From an uncultured Peptococcaceae bacterium (GTDB lineage: Bacteria; Bacillota; Dehalobacteriia; UBA7702), in the NCBI GenBank assembly GCA_937919295.1, contig CALFRX010000235.1, positions 1 through 10,633 on the forward strand: DNA of 10,633 nt, in the 5' to 3' direction. Both the position numbers and the translations under genes were made by a program. This document shows, piece after piece, positions 1-5,523 of this stretch. Numbering within the stretch: position 1 is the stretch's first letter; each line of letters opens with the position of its first letter. The notes beneath the pieces are model-generated. The model made no database searches and was not told where the DNA came from. It worked only from the letters and a program-made list of their open reading frames with translations.

Positions 1-573
1 CCCGAACTCGGCATGATCAATGCCGCCGTCGCCAAACTGGCACAGTTCTACGGCATTCCCTGCTGGGTCGCGGGTGGGTAGGCAGACAGCAAATTGGCCG
101 ACGGCCAGGCTGCCCATGAAAAGACCATCACCGCGATGCTGCCGGCATTGGCAGGCGCCAATGTCATCTACGGCCTCGGGATGTTGGAATTAGGGATTAC
201 CTTTGACTTTGCGCAGTTCGTCATCGACAATGAAATTGCCGAAATGATCAAACAGGTCGTAAGAGGGATCGACGTATGCGATTACACCATGGCCACCGAT
301 GTCATCAAGGATGTTGGTATCGGCGGCGAATTCGTAACCCATATGCATACCTATGAAAACTTTAGGAAAGTCCAGTCGGATCCGAAAGTCTTCGACCGCA
401 GAATGCGGGAAAGCTGGGAAGCCATGGGCGGTAAAAGTGTCCTCGAAAGAGCCACGGAACAAGCCAAATACATTTTGGAAAACCATAAACCCGATCCGCT
501 TCCCGCCGGCACTGAAAAACTGATGGAAGAAATGATCGCCCAAGCGGAAGAGGAAGAAGGCCTCAAATCCTAA
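1..573 (+). CDS. mttB: Trimethylamine methyltransferase MttB, C-terminal part, with in-frame TAG (pyrrolysine)
   Basis: MttB transfers a methyl group from trimethylamine to its cognate corrinoid protein (MttC) in the cytoplasm, feeding methylotrophic or acetogenic metabolism. The 5' end lies outside the window. Frame 1 is open from base 1 through 26 codons, meets TAG at 79-81, then runs 163 codons to TAA at 571-573. The residues before the TAG (ending CWVAGG) and after it (ADSKLADGQAAHEKT, then LPALAGANVIYGLGMLELG) are one continuous MttB-family segment. In Methanosarcina MttB, pyrrolysine is at about residue 334 of about 495, leaving about 161 residues. The 163 seen here match closely. The TTG at 94 has no Shine-Dalgarno sequence and would start inside the conserved TIM-barrel domain, so it is not a real start. 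The alternatives are a recent nonsense mutation or a sequencing error, but both would have to fall exactly on the pyrrolysine codon. Non-pyrrolysine MttB relatives such as MtgB lack this codon. The ending is rich in Glu, as expected for an intact C-terminus. Confidence 0.92.
79..81 (+). other. In-frame amber codon, predicted pyrrolysine site
   Basis: This TAG sits in frame inside conserved MttB sequence, directly after Gly-Gly and before Ala-Asp-Ser-Lys. In characterised trimethylamine methyltransferases this codon is decoded as pyrrolysine by tRNA-Pyl and PylS, and the pyrroline ring is thought to bind and activate the methylamine for transfer to the corrinoid. Decoding here is inferred, because no pyl gene is inside the window. 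Confidence 0.87.
81..114 (+). promoter_or_regulatory. Stem-loop immediately 3' of the amber codon
   Basis: An outer stem GGCAG (81-85) pairs with CTGCC (110-114). An inner stem TGGCC (95-99) pairs with GGCCA (103-107) around a GAC triloop, with an asymmetric internal loop between the two stems. Its placement directly after UAG resembles the PYLIS element proposed for methanogen mtmB. PYLIS is not generally required for UAG read-through, and this hairpin could arise by chance in coding sequence. Confidence 0.35.
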
Positions 574-588
574 AAATCATCCATACAA

Positions 589-605
589 AGGACTGTCGCA
601 AAGGA
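589..605 (+). repeat. Possible terminal-repeat remnant of an insertion sequence
   Basis: The string AGGACTGTCGCAAAGGA, 15 bases after the mttB stop, resembles the GGG(A/C)TGTC-CAAA ends of some Bacillota insertion sequences. No matching inverted copy and no transposase were found in the window, so it is at most a solo end or relic. Confidence 0.2.
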
Positions 606-608
606 ACT

Positions 609-631
609 GAAAGTACCCCCCATGTACTTTC
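609..631 (+). terminator. Hairpin downstream of mttB
   Basis: GAAAGTAC (609-616) and GTACTTTC (624-631) are perfect 8-bp arms around a 7-base loop. No T-tract follows, so this is a weak candidate for intrinsic termination. It may instead protect the 3' end of the mttB mRNA or be part of a repeat relic. Confidence 0.35.
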
Positions 632-650
632 GATATATCCTAAATGACAA

Positions 651-677
651 GGCTGCGGGTGTTCCTCACTCGCAGCC
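651..677 (+). repeat. 11-bp stem-loop
   Basis: GGCTGCGGGTG (651-661) pairs with CACTCGCAGCC (667-677) around a TTCCT loop, with one G-T wobble. No poly-T follows. It lies between two other hairpins in the gene-free stretch after mttB. Its role is unknown. Confidence 0.45.
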
Positions 678-697
678 AACATCCCAAAACCATTGTA

Positions 698-720
698 AAA
701 AACAGCGCTGCTGTTTTTAT
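698..720. terminator. Bidirectional intrinsic terminator
   Basis: AAAAACAGC (698-706) and GCTGTTTTT (710-718) form a 9-bp stem with a 3-base loop. The A-tract on one side and the T-tract on the other let it work on either strand. On the + strand it is the best candidate terminator for the mttB transcript, about 125 bases after the stop codon. Confidence 0.6.
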
Positions 721-786
721 ATTATCCTCTTTCCTTTTGCCTCTTGACAAACGGCTAAAAGGCGAAAGGTCACGCTCTCCAACGAA

Positions 787-880
787 AGAGGGATGCCAAA
801 AGGCATCCCTCTCAGACTGTAGACAAAAGCCGCGGTAGCGGATTTTGGACTACAGGATGATAGGCCACCGAGAAAGGCTT
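787..880 (+). repeat. Palindromic intergenic repeat, copy 1
   Basis: The unit opens with a palindrome made of AGAGGGATGCC, an AAAA loop and GGCATCCCTCT (787-812). A non-palindromic tail follows, containing ACTGTAGACAAAA, then GCGGATTTTGG (838-848) and GAAAGGCTT (872-880). The same order recurs at 986-1082. The palindrome has no following T-tract, so it is a repeat module rather than a plain terminator. Confidence 0.75.
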
Positions 881-985
881 AGACACGGTGAACGCATTGG
901 CCTGCGGCTGCGCCGTGTACCTAGATGTACTCAAGCTGTCGCGGGACAAGGGGTTCGCCGCGTATCAGACTTTGTCGACGGCCTC
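881..985 (+). repeat. Central segment of a REPIN-like element
   Basis: This GC-rich stretch lies between the two palindromic units and includes the short inverted repeat GTAC-CTAGAT-GTAC. Its right end, 971-987 (starting TTTGTCGACGG), is an imperfect reverse complement of 811-827 next to the first palindrome, at 13 of 17 positions. The block 787-1011 therefore has two palindromes flanking inverted internal ends, like a REPIN or small non-autonomous element. No credible coding sequence is seen. Confidence 0.5.
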
Positions 986-1082
986 AGAGGGATGCCAAAA
1001 GGCATCCCTCTACTCAATCTGTAAAGAAAATACGCGTAGGCGGATTTTGGGTGATACGTTGACAGGCTGACGGGAAAGGCTT
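986..1082 (+). repeat. Palindromic intergenic repeat, copy 2
   Basis: The palindrome at 986-1011 is identical to that at 787-812. It is followed by CTGTAAAGAAAA, GCGGATTTTGG (1040-1050) and GGGAAAGGCTT (1072-1082). The tail is a diverged direct copy of 813-880, while the palindrome is perfectly conserved, suggesting selection on the hairpin or a recent spread. Confidence 0.72.
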
Positions 1083-1339
1083 CGTCTTTTTTGTTTGCTT
1101 TTCCCGGTTAGGGATATTCCTGGATAAGCCCCTTTTTCTCGATTGGCAGAAGAGCTGCGCGTTATTAACCCCCCTCCTTTTCCAGACCAATGTTTTCCTT
1201 GGGAATCAACACCACCGTACTTGACAAAAGTGCCATAGAAGGCATAAGATACGAAGGGGCGCATCCCGCATCCTTGCGATTCCCTTAGAAAACACGAACC
1301 TCCCATCATGCTCCTGCCCTTTTAGGTTTAGAGGTCATT
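1083..1339 (+). promoter_or_regulatory. Upstream region of the lipoprotein gene
   Basis: No gene is apparent. The region holds scattered T- and C-rich runs on the left and the promoter at 1221-1250. A probable 5' untranslated leader of about 80 bases ends in the ribosome binding site GAGG (1331-1334), six bases... before the ATG at 1340 there are five spacer bases. Confidence 0.4.
1221..1250 (+). promoter_or_regulatory. Sigma-70 type promoter for the lipoprotein gene
   Basis: A perfect -35 box TTGACA (1221-1226) is separated by 18 bases from TAAGAT (1245-1250), which matches the -10 consensus at four of six positions. Transcription would start near 1257, giving a leader of about 80 bases. 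Confidence 0.6.
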
Positions 1340-1753
1340 ATGAAACGGTTTCTCAGAATTATTTTGCTGTGCGCGCTTTGCCTTTCGCCCCTTACCGGCT
1401 GCGGCCAAAGCGCCGAGAAGAATATGGATAACACCACGGCCCAGGAAGCGCCAAAACAAGGGACGGCTGAAACAGAGGCGACGGTCACAGGGGTCGACGG
1501 TTTTCGCGACGATACCATGTACGGCGATGACGGTTCTCTTTGGGCTTTCACAGATGATGGAGAAGTCACTGTCACCGCAGATGACGGCGAAAAAACGACC
1601 TATACGTATCGCCTCACCGACGTTACCGCTTATCTCACCGAAACAACCACCGGGGAAGAAATCGAAGCCGATGCGGAATACGACGACGATGGCAGTATCA
1701 CCTTGTTTTTTGACGACAACACCGCTGTGATCCTTTACCCGAATCCATCATAA
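1340..1753 (+). CDS. Small acidic lipoprotein of unknown function
   Basis: This 137-residue protein begins MKRFLRIILLCALCLSPLTGC. It has a basic n-region, a hydrophobic core and a lipobox L18-T-G-C21, so signal peptidase II should cleave before Cys21 and leave a lipid-anchored exported protein of about 117 residues. The mature part is a polar Gln/Glu/Thr-rich tether followed by a domain unusually rich in Asp, Glu, Thr and Tyr (for example DDGEVTVTADDGEKTTYTY and DDDGSITLFFDDN), which looks like short beta strands. The Asp clusters could bind cations, but no EF-hand or other defined site is visible. The ATG at 1340 is supported by GAGG at 1331-1334 and by the complete signal peptide. It has its own promoter at 1221-1250. 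I do not recognise the family and assign no function. Confidence 0.85.
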   Translation: MKRFLRIILLCALCLSPLTGCGQSAEKNMDNTTAQEAPKQGTAETEATVTGVDGFRDDTMYGDDGSLWAFTDDGEVTVTADDGEKTTYTYRLTDVTAYLTETTTGEEIEADAEYDDDGSITLFFDDNTAVILYPNPS

Positions 1754-1811
1754 AACGGCTTTGATTTATGCAAGAGACTACATAAAAGAATAAAAAAGCT
1801 ATCGTTTTCTA

Positions 1812-1840
1812 TTGCTTTTCTCCTATATGTTTGTTACAAT
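1812..1840 (+). promoter_or_regulatory. Sigma-70 type promoter for the phosphotransferase gene
   Basis: TTGCTT (1812-1817) and TACAAT (1835-1840) are separated by exactly 17 bases. Each box is close to consensus, with TACAAT matching five of six. The predicted start near 1847 leaves a leader of about 110 bases before the ATG at 1957. Confidence 0.62.
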
Positions 1841-1872
1841 AAGTTTGGTTGTGGATTTTTTGTAATGGAAGC

Positions 1873-1909
1873 GCAAACATTTATGTTTGCAAAAAAATTT
1901 TGCAAAAAA
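1873..1909. promoter_or_regulatory. Palindrome plus TTTGCAAAAAA direct repeats in the leader
   Basis: GCAAACAT (1873-1880) and ATGTTTGC (1883-1890) form a perfect inverted repeat with a two-base centre. It overlaps TTTGCAAAAAA at 1886-1896, which is repeated at 1899-1909. The sites lie just downstream of the predicted transcription start, where a repressor could block transcription. The binding protein is unknown, and the RNA could also fold as a small leader hairpin. Confidence 0.4.
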
Positions 1910-1956
1910 TCAGATATTTATTACAGAAGTGAAGGTATGAAGGGGGTTCTCTGCAC

Positions 1957-3210
1957 ATGAAAACTTTTGTCAAGGATTACGAAATGAACACTTCCATCAT
2001 GGAGGAGTATCGTAAACTCGGCGCGAACAAGGCTTTAAACATGTTCTACGATTTAGCGGACATGGAAGCCAAGATCTGCGACATGAAACTGGCCGCGGAA
2101 AAAAGCTATCTCTATTTCCAAATCAAAGAGGTGATCGAAGAATTTTATGACATCGGCACTGTTAAGGAAATCTATGAAATTTTCGGCGGCTATGTAAACA
2201 GAAGTTTTGGCATATATACCGAAAAGGACGGGAAAAGACAAACCTGGTTCTTTAGAAAATATATGCGCAACAAAGATCTCAACGAATTGATCCTTGAACA
2301 TAAGCTTCTCACTTATGCCAGAGCAAAGGGGTTTGACCGTGGCGCTCTGCCGATTCCCGGCAAAGATGGCAACACCTACTATGATCGTGACCAAAAAATG
2401 GAAAACGGCGAATATGAAAAATATTACTTTGCGGTTTACGAATTCATCGAAGGCGACCCCGCTTACGATTGGATCAACAACAAGATGGCACCTGCTTCCT
2501 ACAACAGCATCGCCAAACTCTTGGCCGAACTCCATAACGCAGTGCGCGATTTTGACCCCGAAAAATATGAAAGAGCCGAATCTCGCATCGACGGTTTGAT
2601 GAAAGAATGGCCCACCACCTTCCAGAATTGGAGCGACGCCTACGCTGAAGCCGGTGTCGAAAATGAATACACCCAGTATTTCGCCGCAGAACTTCCCTAC
2701 ATCAAATCCGTATGCAAGGATGTTTTCATTCCTGAAGAAGATCTCAAAAAAATGCCTGTGTGCCCCTTGCAGTGCGATTTCCACCCCGGCAACGTCAAGT
2801 ATGACAAAGACTTGCTCGTCACCGGCATCTACGACTTCGACTGGGCCAAAATGGACATCCGCCTCTTTGAATTCGGCCTCGGCATGGTTTATTTCTTCAG
2901 CTCCTGGGATGCGACAAGCAACGGCGTCATGGATATGGACGGCATCGTTGAATTCATCAATACCTACAATGAAGAATTGAGAAAACTCGGCGGGCTTTCT
3001 CCCATCGGCGACCTTGAAAAGAAATATTTGTACGAACTGCTGATCATGGGTAATATGTACCTCGTAAAATGGTGCGCCGAAGCATTCTTCCTCGATATGA
3101 CACTGCCCTCTTACGAATACCGTTACTACATGCAGCATCAGGTCAGCGGCTTGAAATGGTTACAGAATAACGAAGAAACCATTCGTGCCCTGGTTGCGAA
3201 AATCAAATAA
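1957..3210 (+). CDS. Phosphotransferase of the APH/choline kinase-like superfamily
   Basis: This 417-residue cytoplasmic enzyme is predicted to transfer phosphate from ATP to a small-molecule hydroxyl. A helical N-terminal extension of about 70 residues precedes a kinase-like fold. The nucleotide-binding glycine segment is GGYVNRSF (77-84), the strand FFRKY (98-102) would carry the ATP-contacting basic residue, and Glu114 in LEHKLL fits the C-helix glutamate. The catalytic loop is LQCDFHPGN, with catalytic Asp274 and Asn279. The usual preceding His of HGD is replaced by Gln272. The metal-binding motif is YDFDW, with Asp293 and Asp295. The substrate cannot be read from sequence. Choline, ethanolamine, homoserine, methylthioribose or another metabolite is possible, and antibiotic resistance is less likely given the long N-terminal extension. 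The start is supported by AGGGGG at 1941-1946. The gene stands alone, with its own promoter at 1812-1840 and a terminator at 3231. Confidence 0.83.
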   Translation: MKTFVKDYEMNTSIMEEYRKLGANKALNMFYDLADMEAKICDMKLAAEKSYLYFQIKEVIEEFYDIGTVKEIYEIFGGYVNRSFGIYTEKDGKRQTWFFRKYMRNKDLNELILEHKLLTYARAKGFDRGALPIPGKDGNTYYDRDQKMENGEYEKYYFAVYEFIEGDPAYDWINNKMAPASYNSIAKLLAELHNAVRDFDPEKYERAESRIDGLMKEWPTTFQNWSDAYAEAGVENEYTQYFAAELPYIKSVCKDVFIPEEDLKKMPVCPLQCDFHPGNVKYDKDLLVTGIYDFDWAKMDIRLFEFGLGMVYFFSSWDATSNGVMDMDGIVEFINTYNEELRKLGGLSPIGDLEKKYLYELLIMGNMYLVKWCAEAFFLDMTLPSYEYRYYMQHQVSGLKWLQNNEETIRALVAKIK

Positions 3211-3230
3211 GCTTTCCTTTAAAATGGAAA

Positions 3231-3268
3231 GACGCGTCCTTTTAGGGCGCGTCTTTTTATTCTTTTTT
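3231..3268. terminator. Intrinsic terminator between convergent genes
   Basis: GACGCGTCCT (3231-3240) pairs with AGGGCGCGTC (3244-3253) around a TTT loop, with one T-G wobble. TTTTT follows at 3254-3258, and then a second T-rich run. It terminates the phosphotransferase transcript strongly. Read from the - strand the same stem is preceded by an A-rich tract and followed by TTTCC, so it may also end the large - strand operon, whose last stop is at 3280. Confidence 0.85.
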
Positions 3269-3279
3269 GACTTATTCCA

Positions 3280-5502
3280 TTATTTCTCCATCAAAGCAAG
3301 AAGATACTCATTGTTTTGCTTCGCGTTCTCTTCCTGCAGACTGGTGTGCTCATCAAGAATCTTGACGTACTGTTCCCTGCATTGAACCAGTTCGGAAAAA
3401 AGCGCTACCGAAGCGTCTTTATCGAAATCGCTGATTTCTCCGGCGGAGAGCATCCCCAATTGGTCGAGGTAATAGGATATCTTCGGATCGTAGACATAAC
3501 CGATCATCGGAATACGCTGTTTGGCGGCGAAAATCAGGGTATGCAAACGCATACTAAGAATATAGTCCATTTCCCCGGTGATTCCTAAAATTTCCCCGGG
3601 AGTATAATCGCCGATCAGCAAATAGGAACGGTTTTTCATTAGCCGCCGCACCTTATCGCTGACCCCAAAATCGTGGGAGTGCTGCATGACGATGAAGACG
3701 ATATCCATATCAAACTTTGCGGAAATCTCATCGAGATAAGCGGCAAAAGCAGGAATGGTCGCCTCCATACCCCGCCAATCGCGAAGAGAAACGCCGATTC
3801 GCGGCCTTTGGGACAAGACTCCTTCTTTGCGTAAATATCCCCGGATCAGATCTTTAGAGGGCGGTTCCATAGTAAAGACGGGGTCTGCCGTAATATAGAT
3901 CGGGGGCTTCGTGACGCCGAGGCGGGCCAATTCCACTTTTGATTTTTCTTCCCGCAAAGTGATCAGATCAATACGGTCGATTTGTTTTTTTACCCGCTGG
4001 CGGTTGCGTTTATTGCTTACAGGACCGATGCCGTTGGCGTATAACATCACCTTTTTGCCGAGGTTTTTCGCCATATACATCAGGGAAAGGTAATACATCA
4101 GCGAACGGGTACTCGTTCTGTCCTGCAACAGGGAACCGCCGCCGCTGACCAGTACATCGCATTTTTTAAGACGGCGGTAAATCGCCGGGTAATGGAAACG
4201 GAAGACGGATTCCACGTCGAAAAGCCGCCGCGTTTCTTGAGGACGGCTGGACAGTACCGTCAGCCGCACATCGTCGCGACGGTCGGGCAGAGACGAGATG
4301 ATCGAAGATAGGATCGCGTCATCGCCGGCATTGCGAAAACCGTAATAGCCAGACAAAACAAGATGGCGGACACTGCCGGAAGAAAGGTTCCAAACCGCGT
4401 CATAAGCCTTTTCGCAGTCTTCTTTCATACGCTTTAGGGAATATTCGGCTTTGATCACTTCACGGCCGTAAAGCCCCAAGGCTTTTCTCTCACTTGCGTC
4501 TCGTTGGCAAAAGGCGGCGCGTAACGCGGCGAAAAGATTCTCCTCAGTGGGCAAGGCGAAACCGCGGCCGCAAAAATTATTGTCTACGGCGGCATGACGT
4601 TTCGTTTCGTCAAACAAGCCCATAAAACCCTGGGAACCGGAAAGGATCACCGGTTTTCCCGCCGACATTCCTTCCAAGGCAGCGCGGCTCACACCGACGA
4701 CAAGGTCACTGACAGCAACGATCTGAGGGATATCCGTGCGCCGACCCGCCAGGCGGACACAGGGACGGCCCAATTTATGATTCACCGCTTCGCTCAATTT
4801 TTCCATTTCCGGCAGGGATTTGCCGCTGCCGGCAATCAGCAGGGTGAAGCCGGGGAGCAGACCATCGATCTCGGCGGCTAAGGATATCAAAAGCTTTGCC
4901 GTAAGCTCCGTTTCCGGATCAAGCCGGCTGACATGAACAATCACCGGTTCGTCACCGAGACCGAATTCTTTTTTGACCGCCTCCCCCTTTTCCGCGGGAG
5001 AAAACGCATCGGTATCAATACCGTTGATGGTCAGAATGATATCCCTTTTCAGGATCTTGTAATTATACAGCAGATATTCCTCGATATCTTTGCTGACAGC
5101 AATGGTTTTCTGCCCCCAGTCGCTGAAATATTTAAACCCACGCCCCGTATAGAAGAGACCGTGGGCGCTGGTAAGAAAGGGAAACTTCAGCCGCCGGTGG
5201 AGCAGTCCGCAAACGGCGGAGGGAATGCGGGCGTGGGAATGTACAATATCGATTTTTTCTTCCTTAATGATGCGCCTAATCGTCCTGTAGGAAGCGATAA
5301 ACGCGGAAGGCGTTTTTTTCGTCAGCGGCGCGTGATAAGACTTTATTCCTAAGGCCTTTAAAGTATCCTCGTAAACGCCGCCGTTGGAGACGACAACCAC
5401 GGTATGACCGTCGGCGACGAGCATCCTTGACAGTTCGATGACATGGGTTTCGGCGCCGCCGATATCCAGCCCCATCAAAGCCATGAGAATTCTATATTTC
5501 AT
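3280..5502 (-). CDS. csaB: Fusion of GT4 glycosyltransferase and CsaB-type polysaccharide pyruvyl transferase
   Basis: CsaB adds ketal-linked pyruvate to a secondary cell wall polysaccharide, the ligand of SLH-domain surface proteins. This 740-residue protein joins two enzymes. Residues 1 to about 372 are a GT-B, GT4-type glycosyltransferase, with GGAETH (15-20), NGIDTDAF (160-167), VSRLDPE (191-197) and ALEGMSAGKPVI (275-286). The first Glu of the usual EX7E motif is absent, with Val at 269, while Glu277 is kept. Residues 379 to about 705 are the pyruvyl transferase domain: GYYGFRNAGDDAIL (385-398), SGGGSLLQD (453-461), ANGIGP (489-494) and SMRLHTLIFA with conserved Arg652 and His654. The last 35 residues are Glu/Gln/Asn-rich and probably helical. 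CsaB alone is usually about 350-400 residues, so the length confirms a fusion. No signal peptide or membrane segment is seen. Start ATG at 5502 has GGAG seven bases upstream. It lies 21 bases after murJ and is the last gene of the operon. Confidence 0.88.
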   Translation of the reverse strand: MKYRILMALMGLDIGGAETHVIELSRMLVADGHTVVVVSNGGVYEDTLKALGIKSYHAPLTKKTPSAFIASYRTIRRIIKEEKIDIVHSHARIPSAVCGLLHRRLKFPFLTSAHGLFYTGRGFKYFSDWGQKTIAVSKDIEEYLLYNYKILKRDIILTINGIDTDAFSPAEKGEAVKKEFGLGDEPVIVHVSRLDPETELTAKLLISLAAEIDGLLPGFTLLIAGSGKSLPEMEKLSEAVNHKLGRPCVRLAGRRTDIPQIVAVSDLVVGVSRAALEGMSAGKPVILSGSQGFMGLFDETKRHAAVDNNFCGRGFALPTEENLFAALRAAFCQRDASERKALGLYGREVIKAEYSLKRMKEDCEKAYDAVWNLSSGSVRHLVLSGYYGFRNAGDDAILSSIISSLPDRRDDVRLTVLSSRPQETRRLFDVESVFRFHYPAIYRRLKKCDVLVSGGGSLLQDRTSTRSLMYYLSLMYMAKNLGKKVMLYANGIGPVSNKRNRQRVKKQIDRIDLITLREEKSKVELARLGVTKPPIYITADPVFTMEPPSKDLIRGYLRKEGVLSQRPRIGVSLRDWRGMEATIPAFAAYLDEISAKFDMDIVFIVMQHSHDFGVSDKVRRLMKNRSYLLIGDYTPGEILGITGEMDYILSMRLHTLIFAAKQRIPMIGYVYDPKISYYLDQLGMLSAGEISDFDKDASVALFSELVQCREQYVKILDEHTSLQEENAKQNNEYLLALMEK

Positions 5503-5523
5503 CTTCTTCTCCGTTATCCAAAC

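Noticed and set aside
94..573. A 159-residue protein starting at the TTG at 94
   Set aside because: No ribosome binding site precedes it, and MttB homology continues upstream through the TAG. It is the tail of the longer mttB gene.
744..772. TTGACA at 744-749 as a promoter
   Set aside because: No -10-like hexamer lies 16-18 bases downstream, and no gene follows. It is within an imperfect inverted repeat (CCTTTTGCC / GGCGAAAGG).
644..1070. Short + strand reading frames in the gene-free stretch
   Set aside because: They run through the hairpins and repeat palindromes, lack ribosome binding sites, and have repetitive, low-quality translations.
1010..1309. A 99-residue - strand reading frame
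   Set aside because: It overlaps the palindromic repeat and the lipoprotein promoter. Its translation has no recognisable domain.
2053..3138. A long 361-residue - strand reading frame
   Set aside because: It is the antisense shadow of the phosphotransferase gene, whose motifs, start site and terminator are clear.
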